DNA of 64,000 nt from assembly GCF_000695625.1 (NCBI RefSeq), contig NZ_JMQI01000066.1, positions 146,174-210,173 on the forward strand. The letters are read 5' to 3'. Under the pieces are notes generated by a model. The model was not told where the DNA came from, did not search any database, and was given only the letters and a program-made list of their open reading frames with translations. Below are positions 1 through 7,150 of this stretch, one piece after another; position 1 is the stretch's first letter; every line of letters begins with the position of its first letter. This DNA comes from Amycolatopsis rifamycinica (lineage in GTDB: Bacteria; Actinomycetota; Actinomycetes; Mycobacteriales; Pseudonocardiaceae). The position numbers and the translations under genes are program-made.

Positions 1-398
1 TGCGGCAGGTCGAGTTCGCGGCGCAGCCGCACGAGCGCCGTCTCCAGGATGTGCTGCCCGCGCGGGATGGTCGCGAGGAAGTGCGGCTTGTCGACGACGA
101 GCAGGTGCTCGTCGCGGTGCACGACGTCGATCTCGAACGGCACCGGCACCTCGTCGGGCAGGTCGCGGTGGAACCAGACGAACGAGCCGGGCGCGTACGG
201 CGTGTCGACGCCGAGCGGGCCGTCGGCACCGTGGATCCGTTCTTCGCGCAGCATCTCCTCGATGCGGTCCGGCGCCACGCGCGGCAGCCGCTCGACGAGG
301 TGCGCCAGCAGCGTCGGCCACTCGCCGTCGGGCAGTTTCAGCCGGGCGGGATCCAGCCCGTGGCGGGGCGGGATCGGCGGGCGGAGCTTGCGTCTCAT
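1..398 (-). CDS. RluA-family RNA pseudouridine synthase (3' part cut by window edge)
   Basis: The gene reads leftwards off the window; only the N-terminal 132 residues are visible. The start ATG gives MRRKLRPPIPPRHGLDPARL, and the later segment IDVVHRDEHLLVVDKPHF is the typical beta-strand opening of the RluA/RluC/TruC catalytic domain (the V-x-x-E/D-D-x-x-L-L-V-V-DKP core). The catalytic Asp (HRLDRxTSG motif) lies beyond the edge and cannot be checked. The residues before the core form the small extension commonly seen in actinobacterial members. The family isomerises specific uridines in rRNA or tRNA to pseudouridine in the cytoplasm; the target here cannot be predicted. No obvious ribosome binding site precedes the ATG. 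Confidence 0.85.
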   Translation of the reverse strand, partial: MRRKLRPPIPPRHGLDPARLKLPDGEWPTLLAHLVERLPRVAPDRIEEMLREERIHGADGPLGVDTPYAPGSFVWFHRDLPDEVPVPFEIDVVHRDEHLLVVDKPHFLATIPRGQHILETALVRLRRELDLP

Positions 399-419
399 CG
401 TCCCCGACTGTAACCGGGC

Positions 420-812
420 CTAACCCTCCGACGGCGTCCGGTAGCGCGCGAGGTAGCGGGCGGTCGCTTCGGCGTTCTTCGCCTCGGCGGCCTCGGCGCG
501 GAGGCGACGGCCGGTGTTGTGCGGGAAACCCTGCCGGCCGAGCCGGTGTTCGACGCTTTCCTCCATATACGCGCACGAGTAGAAGTACGCGACGAGGGCG
601 GCCATCAGGACCAGCGACAGCCGTAGCCAGATCGAGCCGGGAAGCAGCAGCCACACGGCGCACAGCGGCAGGATGCCGATCGACCGCTGGAGCACGTACC
701 GCGCGCGCCAGTGCTTCGACGTCGCGTCGTACAGCGCCCAGTCGTTGTAGCGGTCGGGGAGCCGTACACCCACCGCGTACCCCAGCCAGCGAAGCGCATT
801 CGGTCGTTCCAT
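420..812 (-). CDS. DUF5313 family membrane protein
   Basis: A 130-residue protein whose opening (RPNALRWLGYAVGVRLPDRY) and following aromatic-rich stretch match the DUF5313 family of actinobacterial proteins. One clear pair of hydrophobic segments lies at about residues 45-80 (ILPLCAVWLLLPG, then LSLVLMAALVAYFYS), so it is probably a two-pass inner-membrane protein with a charged, Arg/Glu-rich cytoplasmic tail. Function is unknown. It is divergent from the MarR-type regulator at 883, and the -10-like TACTAT on the minus strand ends only 7 nt before the ATG, suggesting a leaderless mRNA. The shared intergenic region holds TTAG/CTAA operator repeats, so the regulator probably controls this gene. 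Confidence 0.75.
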   Translation of the reverse strand: MERPNALRWLGYAVGVRLPDRYNDWALYDATSKHWRARYVLQRSIGILPLCAVWLLLPGSIWLRLSLVLMAALVAYFYSCAYMEESVEHRLGRQGFPHNTGRRLRAEAAEAKNAEATARYLARYRTPSEG

Positions 813-827
813 GAGGTTGATAGTACC

Positions 828-856
828 CTAATGCTTAGTGCGCTAATTATTAGCGC
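828..856. promoter_or_regulatory. Operator cluster of TTAG/CTAA repeats for the divergent MarR regulator
   Basis: Four tetramers alternate CTAA-tgc-TTAG-tgcg-CTAA-tta-TTAG. The right half contains a perfect 17-bp palindrome, GCGCTAAT-t-ATTAGCGC (840-856). It sits between the start codons of the DUF5313 gene and the regulator and overlaps the -35 zones of both, as expected for a MarR dimer site giving autorepression. Confidence 0.65.
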
Positions 857-870
857 GATCGACGACACAG

Positions 871-876
871 TAGGAT
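871..876 (+). promoter_or_regulatory. -10 box (TAGGAT) of the MarR regulator gene, leaderless
   Basis: TAGGAT fits the actinobacterial TANNNT -10 consensus and ends 6 nt before the ATG at 883, the spacing typical of leaderless mRNAs. No Shine-Dalgarno sequence is present. Confidence 0.5.
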
Positions 877-882
877 CGGGAC

Positions 883-1320
883 ATGATCGACCTGGGTGAG
901 GACCCCCTGAAGCTGGACAGGCAGGTGTGCTTCGCGCTGTCGGTGGCTTCGCGCAGCGTGATCGCGATCTACCGGCCGCTGCTCGAGCCGTACGGCCTGA
1001 CCCACCCGCAGTACCTGGTGATGCTCGCGCTGTGGGAGCGGTCGCCCCGGTCGGTGAAGGACCTCGGCGCGGCCCTGCGGCACGAACCCGCGACACTTTC
1101 GCCACTCCTCAAGCGGCTGGAGGCACTGGGGTACGTCACGCGCACCCGCAGCCGTTCGGACGAACGCCGGCTGACGGTCGAGCTGACCGACTCCGGCCGC
1201 GCGCTGCGGGCGGAGGCGGAGAAGATCCCGTACAAGGTGGTCGAGACGCTCGGCATGGAAGTCGCCGAGCTGGAAGCCCTGCACGGCGTGCTGAGCCGGG
1301 TCATCGAGGCGACCGCCTGA
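883..1320 (+). CDS. MarR-family regulator, OhrR-like peroxide sensor
   Basis: A 145-residue winged-helix protein of full MarR length. The N-terminal segment LDRQVCFALSVASR has a Cys at residue 17 in the exact context of the peroxide-reactive Cys15 of OhrR (the family D-x-Q-L-C-F-A-L-Y motif), followed by the wing region RSDERRLTVELTDSGR. By family knowledge OhrR represses an organic hydroperoxide resistance gene until the Cys is oxidised. No ohr gene is next to it here; the divergent DUF5313 gene and the downstream luciferase-like oxidoreductase are the likely targets. The Tyr pair that usually bonds the active Cys is not obvious. It is expected to repress itself through the palindrome upstream. 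Confidence 0.85.
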   Translation: MIDLGEDPLKLDRQVCFALSVASRSVIAIYRPLLEPYGLTHPQYLVMLALWERSPRSVKDLGAALRHEPATLSPLLKRLEALGYVTRTRSRSDERRLTVELTDSGRALRAEAEKIPYKVVETLGMEVAELEALHGVLSRVIEATA

Positions 1321-1346
1321 GGAATTCCCGGCCGCCTCGCGCGTTG

Positions 1347-1368
1347 CTCCCGGAGAGCCTTCCGGGAG
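1347..1368 (+). promoter_or_regulatory. Hairpin that covers the Shine-Dalgarno of the LLM oxidoreductase
   Basis: Perfect 8-bp inverted repeat CTCCCGGA-gagcct-TCCGGGAG. The 3' arm contains most of the GGGAGGA ribosome binding site (1364-1370) of the next gene, so folding would hide it. It could also act as a weak terminator for the regulator gene; there is no T tract. Confidence 0.5.
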
Positions 1369-1373
1369 GAACA

Positions 1374-2255
1374 TTGCTGAAGATCAGGCTGGGCGTCGCG
1401 CCCGCGGCCGGGACCGGGCCGGCGGAGTTCGCCGGGCTGGCCGCGCGGCTGGAGGACGCCGGTGTCGACTCGCTGTGGCTGTCCGAGCTGGTCTACTCGC
1501 CCGAAGTCGATCCGATGATCGGCATGACGCACGCGCTGGCGCGGACGTCGAAGCTGAAGGTCGGCACCGGCGTCGCGATCCTGCCGGGCCGGCACCCCGT
1601 GCTGGTGGCCAAGCAACTGCTCACCCTGGCCGGGCTGGCGCCGAAGCGGGTCCTGCCGGTGTTCGGCCTCCGCCCGGCGCGCCCGGCCGAAGCCGACCTG
1701 TTCCCGGTGCCGCCGGGCCGCCGCGCCGCGGTCTTCGACGAGTCGCTCGTGCTGCTGCGCCGGCTCCTGGAGGAAGATGAAGTCTCCTTCGACGGCGAGT
1801 TCTTCCAGGTCGACGGTGTCCGCCTCGGCCCTCGCCCGGCGAAGCGCCTCGACGTCTGGCTCGGCGGGTCGGCCCCGGCGGCCCTGCGCCGGACGGGCCG
1901 CCTCGCCGACGGCTGGCTGGGCAGTTTCCAGACCCCGTCGCAAGCCCGCGACGCCCGGATCGCCATCCAGCGGGCCGCGGCCGAGGCCGGCCGTGAGATC
2001 GAGGAGGATCACTTCGGGCTCAGCCTGGCCGTCGCGGACCAGGGGATACCCGGCGAACTCGTGGCGGCGGCGGCCCGGCGGAGCCCCGGCGTCCCCGTCA
2101 CGGACCTGGTGGCGACGAGCTGGCCGGAGGCCCGGCGGCTGGTGGAGCAACACATCGAAGCCGGGCTGTCGAAGTTCGTGATCCGGCCCGCGCACGGCGA
2201 CTTCGACGGCTTCCTGGAGAAGTTCCAGGCGGAACTGGTGCCGCTGCAGAACTAG
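1374..2255 (+). CDS. LLM-class flavin/F420-dependent oxidoreductase
   Basis: A 293-residue (beta/alpha)8 luciferase-like monooxygenase. Recognisable family segments are GLAARLEDAGVDSLWLSE near the N-terminus, the KVGTGVAILPGRHPVLVAKQ strand-turn, and WLGGSAPAALRRTGRLADGW near residue 160. In actinobacteria this group mostly uses coenzyme F420 or FMN to reduce or oxidise small organic substrates in the cytosol; the substrate is unknown. The start is taken as TTG because GGGAGGA lies just upstream and homology begins at the next residues; CTG three bases later is possible. It follows the OhrR-like gene by 53 nt in the same direction and may be part of its regulon. Its stop overlaps the convergent neighbour by 4 bp. 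Confidence 0.85.
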   Translation: MLKIRLGVAPAAGTGPAEFAGLAARLEDAGVDSLWLSELVYSPEVDPMIGMTHALARTSKLKVGTGVAILPGRHPVLVAKQLLTLAGLAPKRVLPVFGLRPARPAEADLFPVPPGRRAAVFDESLVLLRRLLEEDEVSFDGEFFQVDGVRLGPRPAKRLDVWLGGSAPAALRRTGRLADGWLGSFQTPSQARDARIAIQRAAAEAGREIEEDHFGLSLAVADQGIPGELVAAAARRSPGVPVTDLVATSWPEARRLVEQHIEAGLSKFVIRPAHGDFDGFLEKFQAELVPLQN

Positions 2256-3040
2256 CCGTGGCTGACGTCGCCGTGGACCTGGCCGATCTGGAACGCGGTG
2301 CCGCTGACCTGTCCGCTGATGACGTTCGTCGTGCTGCCCGGCGCCGGTGGTGCGATTTTGGCCTTGGCCACGGCCAGCTCCTCCGCGTAATCGCCGCCGG
2401 CGCCGTGGCGCAGCAGGTCGCCGCTCGGGTTCGGGATGTAGAGGTAGACCGTGCCGCGGTACTCCTTGATCTCGACGTCCGCCGGGACGACCTTCGTCGC
2501 GGGCAGTTTCGCGTATTCGCTGGCCAGCACGTCTTCGAAGACCCGCTGGGACAACGCCACGGCGAGGAACGTCTGGTCGGGGTCCGACCGCTCCAGCACC
2601 GCGCGCACCGGGGCGGCGTCGAGCAGCCGGTGCGTCGTGATCACGGCGCTGCCGATGGCCGCCGCCGACGTCGTGCCCGGCGCCGGTTCGAGGATCGGGC
2701 CGACGTTCAGGCTCGCCCGCATCCGCAGGCGGACCGACCGCGCGGCCGAGCGCAGGCGCGCGTCCCGCTCGGCGAGCACGGCTTGGAGCTCGTCGAAGAA
2801 CCGGGTGACCACCGCGGGCAGGAACCGCGGGTCGAAGCCGAGGCCGTAGCCGTCGCCGGTGCCGTGCGGGAACAGTGCCGTTTCCCAGATTTCCCGCAGC
2901 CCGGCGCGGGCGAACGCCTGGGAAAGCACGTCCGGAACGGCGGCGGACAGCATCGCCTGGGTCGCGGCGGGGTGGCCGCCGAACCCCTTGGTGTCGACGA
3001 CCAGCAGGGCGCGGTAGGGCGGGAGTTCCTCGACGGACAA
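2252..3040 (-). CDS. Class III nucleotide-cyclase-like protein with C-terminal amyloid-type motif (putative NLR effector)
   Basis: 262 residues starting at TTG with AGGAAGG 7 nt upstream. The body looks like a divergent class III adenylate/guanylate cyclase homology domain: VVDTKGF supplies a metal-binding Asp16, GTGDGYG supplies a second Asp63, and RMRASLNVGPI (106-116) plus the later GSAVITTHRLL match the strand and the G-D-x-V-N-x-A-x-R-L region. A specific base-selecting residue cannot be assigned, so cyclase activity is an inference. After a Pro/Ala linker, residues 239-261 form a short Gly/Gln motif, N-x-I-x-G-x3-G-x3-Q-x-G-x3-GDV, that matches the N-terminus of the divergent NLR at 9 of 23 positions. 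Paired motifs of this kind (bacterial amyloid signalling sequences, RHIM-like) are known to connect NLR receptors to their effectors. No membrane segment is visible. Confidence 0.7.
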   Translation of the reverse strand: MSVEELPPYRALLVVDTKGFGGHPAATQAMLSAAVPDVLSQAFARAGLREIWETALFPHGTGDGYGLGFDPRFLPAVVTRFFDELQAVLAERDARLRSAARSVRLRMRASLNVGPILEPAPGTTSAAAIGSAVITTHRLLDAAPVRAVLERSDPDQTFLAVALSQRVFEDVLASEYAKLPATKVVPADVEIKEYRGTVYLYIPNPSGDLLRHGAGGDYAEELAVAKAKIAPPAPGSTTNVISGQVSGTAFQIGQVHGDVSHG

Positions 3041-3193
3041 GTTCGTGCCTTCCTGAGCTGCCGGTGCACCCGATTCTGACGGACCGCGGACCCGCTCTCC
3101 TCGTACGTTCGAGGTAATTCCCCCGGCTTCCCGTGTCGTCGCCGTCCGGGGACAGGTACACAGAGAAGTTCGAGTCTGGGCGGGAGTTCTCGG

Positions 3194-5449
3194 ATGACGT
3201 CTCGGAGCGGTGCCGCATCACCATCCGAAGTGCAGAACCACATCGACGGGGGCGCGGCCGGGGTGGTGCTGCAGGCCGGGACGATCACGGGCGACGTCTG
3301 GGTCGCCGGCCCGCGGTCGCCGCACCCGGTGCCGCGGCAGCTGCCGCCGGCGCCGTCGCACTTCACCAGCCGGGCCGACGAGCTCGCGGCGCTGGACGAG
3401 GTCGCCGGGCAGGACGCCGGCGGGCAGCCCCCGCTCGCCGTGCTGATCGGGCCGGGCGGGGTGGGCAAGACCGCCCTCGCCGTCACGTGGGGCGGGCGGA
3501 ACGCCGGGCGCTACCCCGACGGCCAGCTCTACGCCGACCTGCGGGGATTCTCGCCGGGGACCGCGGTCCTGCCGGACGAGGCACTCGGCGCGTTCCTGCG
3601 GGCGCTCGGCGTCGCGCCCGAGCGCGTCCCGCCCGACCTGGCCGAGCAGGCCGCGCTGTTCCGGACGATGACCGCGGGCCGCCGGCTGCTCGTCGTGCTG
3701 GACAACGCCTTCTCGGCGGCTCAGGTGCGGCCGCTGATCCCCGCGTCCGCCGGCTGCGCGGTGGTGGTGACCAGCCGCCTGCGGCTGGACGGCCTGGTCT
3801 CCGAAGGCGCGCGGTTCCTCGACGTGGCGCCCCTTTCCCAGCCGCACGCCGTGGAGCTGGTGGTCAACGCGGTGGGCCGGACCCGCGTCGCCGGCGAACT
3901 CGACGAGGTCGCCGAGCTGGCCGTGCTGTGCGGACGGCTGCCGATCGCGCTGCGCGTCGCGGCCGCCCGGCTGGCGTCGCGCCCCCGGTGGCAGGTGGCG
4001 CGGGTGGTGGCCGAACTCGGCGACGAACGCTCGCGGCTGAAGCGGCTGTCGGCGGAAGGCGAAGCCCCGGTGGCGGCGATGTTCGACTGGTCGTACCGGG
4101 CCCTCCCGGAGCCGGCGGCGAAGCTGTACCGGCTGATGGGCGAGTTCCCGGGCGCTTCGTTCGGCCCCGACGTCGCGGTGGCGGCGACCGAGCTGGACGA
4201 CCCGGCCGAGGGCCTGCAGGTGCTCGTCGACGCGAGCCTCCTGGAGGAGGTCGACGAGCTCCGCTACCGCTTCCACGACCTCGTCCGGCTGCACGCCCGC
4301 GCCCAGCGCGACGACGACCGCGCCGAGGTGGTGCCGCGGGTGGCGACCTGGTACCTGCACGCGATGACGCGGGCGAACATGGTCGTCATCCCGATCCGCT
4401 GGCGGGTCAGCCCGGTGTGCGAGCAGTACCGGAACATCCCGCCCGCGTTCGGCTCGGGCCGCGCCGCGCTCGAGTGGCTCGACGAGCAGCGGCCGAACGT
4501 GCTGGCGGTGCTGGAGGAAGCGGCGGCGCGGCGGCACGACGAGGTGGCGTGGCAGCTGTGTGAGGCGTTGTGGGAGCTGTTCCTGCACCGGAAGTACTTC
4601 CCGCAGTGGCTGCGCTCGCACGAGATCGGGATCGTGGCGGCGCAGCGCTGCCGCGACGCGGTCGCGGAGTCGCGGCTGCGGTGCCAGCTGGGGCGCGCCC
4701 ACCTGGACCTGGGCCGCTTCGAAGCGGCGGAGCAGGAGTGCGGCCGCGCGCTGGAGCTGGCGCGGGCCGCGGGGAGCCGGCACAACGAATCGGTGGCGCT
4801 GGACCAGCTGGGCACGGCGGCCCAGGGCCGCGGCGACGTCGAGGCGGCGATCGCGTTCTACACGGGCAGCCTGCAGATCGAAGCGGAACTGGGCATCGAC
4901 CGCGGCGTCGCCCAGCGGCACCGCCGGATCGGCGAGGTGCTGGCCAAGGCGGATCGTGACGCCGAAGCGGCGTCACACCTCGAGCGGGCCCGGCGGATGT
5001 TCGCCGACATCGGGGACGAGAAGGACGAAGCCAAGGTCCAGGTGGGTCTCGCCCGCCTGGACGCCCGCGGCGGCGACGTCCCCTCGGCGACGCGGCGCTT
5101 GGAGAGCGCGTGGGCGGTGTTGTCGCAGTCGGGTTCATCGGTCTACCAGGCGGACGTCCTGGTCGGCTTCGCCGACGTGGCGGAGTACGACGACGACCCG
5201 GCGGCGGCGCGGGGCCACCTCGTCGAGGCGTTGAAGCTGTACGAGCAGGTCGGCGGGCCGCAGGTGGCCCGGATCCGGGCCCGCCTGGAGGCGTACGGAG
5301 CCGAGCTCGCCGAGCGGCCGCCCCCCGAGAACCCAGACATGGGCGGCGACCGCGGCCAGGCCGCCCCGGACCACCGCGAGCCCGCCGGCCCGCTCCCCGA
5401 CAACGTCTCCGACGGCGGCGACGGAGAGCCCGGGCAGGTCGGTGAATGA
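3194..5449 (+). CDS. NB-ARC/TPR NLR-type STAND ATPase with N-terminal amyloid-type motif
   Basis: 751 residues; ATG chosen for the gggag site 7 nt upstream. Residues 15-37 carry the motif N-x-I-x-G-x3-G-x3-Q-x-G-x3-GDV shared with the divergent cyclase-like protein. Then comes an NB-ARC domain: Walker A GPGGVGKT (86-93), Walker B LLVVLDN (Asp170), the VVVTSR sensor (190-195) and a GRLPIAL GxP motif near 252, followed by a winged-helix-like part (MFDWSYRALPE). From about residue 450 the protein is alpha-helical with tetratricopeptide-type repeats up to about 725. STAND ATPases of this type oligomerise on ligand sensing by the C-terminal repeats. It lacks the DNA-binding head of AfsR/SARP proteins; the head is replaced by the short motif, which argues for a signalling receptor rather than a transcription factor. 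The effector is probably its divergent neighbour. Confidence 0.85.
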   Translation: MTSRSGAASPSEVQNHIDGGAAGVVLQAGTITGDVWVAGPRSPHPVPRQLPPAPSHFTSRADELAALDEVAGQDAGGQPPLAVLIGPGGVGKTALAVTWGGRNAGRYPDGQLYADLRGFSPGTAVLPDEALGAFLRALGVAPERVPPDLAEQAALFRTMTAGRRLLVVLDNAFSAAQVRPLIPASAGCAVVVTSRLRLDGLVSEGARFLDVAPLSQPHAVELVVNAVGRTRVAGELDEVAELAVLCGRLPIALRVAAARLASRPRWQVARVVAELGDERSRLKRLSAEGEAPVAAMFDWSYRALPEPAAKLYRLMGEFPGASFGPDVAVAATELDDPAEGLQVLVDASLLEEVDELRYRFHDLVRLHARAQRDDDRAEVVPRVATWYLHAMTRANMVVIPIRWRVSPVCEQYRNIPPAFGSGRAALEWLDEQRPNVLAVLEEAAARRHDEVAWQLCEALWELFLHRKYFPQWLRSHEIGIVAAQRCRDAVAESRLRCQLGRAHLDLGRFEAAEQECGRALELARAAGSRHNESVALDQLGTAAQGRGDVEAAIAFYTGSLQIEAELGIDRGVAQRHRRIGEVLAKADRDAEAASHLERARRMFADIGDEKDEAKVQVGLARLDARGGDVPSATRRLESAWAVLSQSGSSVYQADVLVGFADVAEYDDDPAAARGHLVEALKLYEQVGGPQVARIRARLEAYGAELAERPPPENPDMGGDRGQAAPDHREPAGPLPDNVSDGGDGEPGQVGE

Positions 5450-5490
5450 CCGGGCGATGAGCGCGCGGGCGTCGGCGAATGCGGCGGCGG

Positions 5491-5513
5491 ATCGGTTTCC
5501 TGCCTCGGGAAAC
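5491..5513. terminator. Bidirectional hairpin terminator between convergent genes
   Basis: Perfect 8-bp stem CGGTTTCC / GGAAACCG with a 7-nt loop in the 71-bp gap between the NLR gene and the convergent MFS gene. No T tract, which is usual in actinomycetes. Confidence 0.55.
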
Positions 5514-5520
5514 CGCACAC

Positions 5521-7029
5521 TCAGAACTCCAGCTGCTCCGTCTTCCGCGGCATCAGCAGCAACGCCCCGACAGACAGCACGGCCACGGCCAACAACCCCA
5601 AGAACACATAGTGCGTCGCATCCGCCAGCGCCCCGCGCACGAACACCGCGGCCGGCGAATCGTCCGCATGCCCGCCCAGCACCAGGCTCGTCGCATCGAC
5701 CGAAGGCGGCAGCGGTCCCACCCCCGCCGGCGGCGAAGCGAACCGTGCGGCCAACGTCGCATTGGCGATCGCCCCGAAGACCGCCGCCCCGACCGCGCTG
5801 CCGAGGGAGCGGCTGAACAGGTTGGTCGCCGTCACCACGCCGCGGCGGTCCCAGCCCACCACCGACTGGATCGCCACCAACGTCGGGCTCGCCGCCAGGC
5901 CCAGCCCGATCCCCAGGACGAACGCCGCGAAAGCCGCTGCCCACAGCGAGGAACCCGCGCCCAGGAACGCCACCAGGACGCCGCCCGCGATGATGAACAC
6001 GCTGCCGATCAAAGCCGTGTCGCGGAAGCCGATGCGCAGGTAGATCTTGCCCGCCAAGGACGCCGAAATCGGCCAGCCCACCGTCAACGCCGCCACCGCG
6101 AAGCCCGCCACCAGCGCTCCCGCGCCCAGCACGCCCTGCGCGTACGTCGGCAAGTACGACGTCAGTCCCATCAGGACCGCGCCGACCACCAGCGCCACCA
6201 GGTTGCCGCCCACCAGGACGCGGCGGGTGAACACCCACAGCGGCAGTACCGGCTCCGCCGCGCGCTTCTCCGCCAGCACGAACGCCACCAGCAGCAGCAC
6301 GCCCGTGACGAAGATCGCCACGCTCGGCAGCGAGCCCCACGCCCACGCCACGCCGCCTTCGAGCAGGCCGAGGATGATCAGGGAACAGCCGACGGTCAGC
6401 AGGGCCGCGCCCAGGTAGTCGACCTTGTGCGGCTTGCGCTCCACGCGCTCGGCGAAGCCGCGGAACAGCATCCACGCCGCGATCGCGCCCAGCGGCAGGT
6501 TGATGAAGAAGATCCAGCGCCAGTCGAGGTACTCGGCGAACACGCCGCCGAGCGTCGGGCCGACCACCGAAGCCGCGCCCCAGACGCTGGCCACGTAGCC
6601 CTGCACGCGGGCGCGTTCCTCCACCGTGTACAGGTCGCCGATCACCGTCATCGACATCGGCTGGATCGCGCCCGCGCCGATGCCCTGGACCGCCCGGGCG
6701 GCGATCAGCACCGGCATGCTCCACGCCGCGCCGCACAGGACCGAGCCGACCAGGAACGCCGCGATGCCGAAGAACATCACCGGACGGCGGCCGAGGACGT
6801 CGGCGAACTTGCCGTACAGCGGCACCGTCACGGCCTGGGTGAGCAGGTAGATCGAGAACAGCCACGGGAACTGCGCGAAGCCGCCGAGGTCGCGCACCAC
6901 CGACGGGACGGCGGTCGCGATGATCGTGCTGTCCAGCGCGACCAGCGCCGTGCTCAGCATGACCGCGATCAGCACCGGGCCGCGTTCGGACCGGAAACCG
7001 ACCCCCTTCGCGGCGGCGGACGTCGTCAT
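5521..7029 (-). CDS. DHA2-type (14-TM) MFS drug exporter
   Basis: About 502 residues with 14 predicted hydrophobic segments. The first segments read ALVALDSTIIATAVPSVVRDL, the DHA2/EmrB/QacA signature D-x-T-I-V/I-x-x-A-x-P, followed by GKFADVLGRRPVMF (loop 2-3 motif A) and VVGPTLGGVFAEYLDWRWIFF (motif C and the TM5 end). Such proteins export lipophilic drugs in exchange for protons. The start is placed at the ATG that follows GAGGAG by 10 nt; an upstream ATG (7056) and TTG (7068) would add 9 or 13 residues but lack a good ribosome site. It has no adjacent regulator; it is convergent with the NLR gene and divergent from the DUF1015 gene. Confidence 0.9.
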   Translation of the reverse strand: MTTSAAAKGVGFRSERGPVLIAVMLSTALVALDSTIIATAVPSVVRDLGGFAQFPWLFSIYLLTQAVTVPLYGKFADVLGRRPVMFFGIAAFLVGSVLCGAAWSMPVLIAARAVQGIGAGAIQPMSMTVIGDLYTVEERARVQGYVASVWGAASVVGPTLGGVFAEYLDWRWIFFINLPLGAIAAWMLFRGFAERVERKPHKVDYLGAALLTVGCSLIILGLLEGGVAWAWGSLPSVAIFVTGVLLLVAFVLAEKRAAEPVLPLWVFTRRVLVGGNLVALVVGAVLMGLTSYLPTYAQGVLGAGALVAGFAVAALTVGWPISASLAGKIYLRIGFRDTALIGSVFIIAGGVLVAFLGAGSSLWAAAFAAFVLGIGLGLAASPTLVAIQSVVGWDRRGVVTATNLFSRSLGSAVGAAVFGAIANATLAARFASPPAGVGPLPPSVDATSLVLGGHADDSPAAVFVRGALADATHYVFLGLLAVAVLSVGALLLMPRKTEQLEF

Positions 7030-7150
7030 CGGCGGGGTGCTCCTCGGAACGGTCATGACCGGAGTCAACTACTTTGCAGACCTAACCATTCCATCCCGGC
7101 GGGACCGGCCCCAGCGAATTTCGCGGCGCCCGTGGCGCAAGATGGTCAGG

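Noticed and set aside
969..3224. A 751-codon minus-strand frame spanning three genes
   Set aside because: Contains low-complexity Arg-rich sequence out of frame with the real genes on both sides; no motif and no ribosome site.
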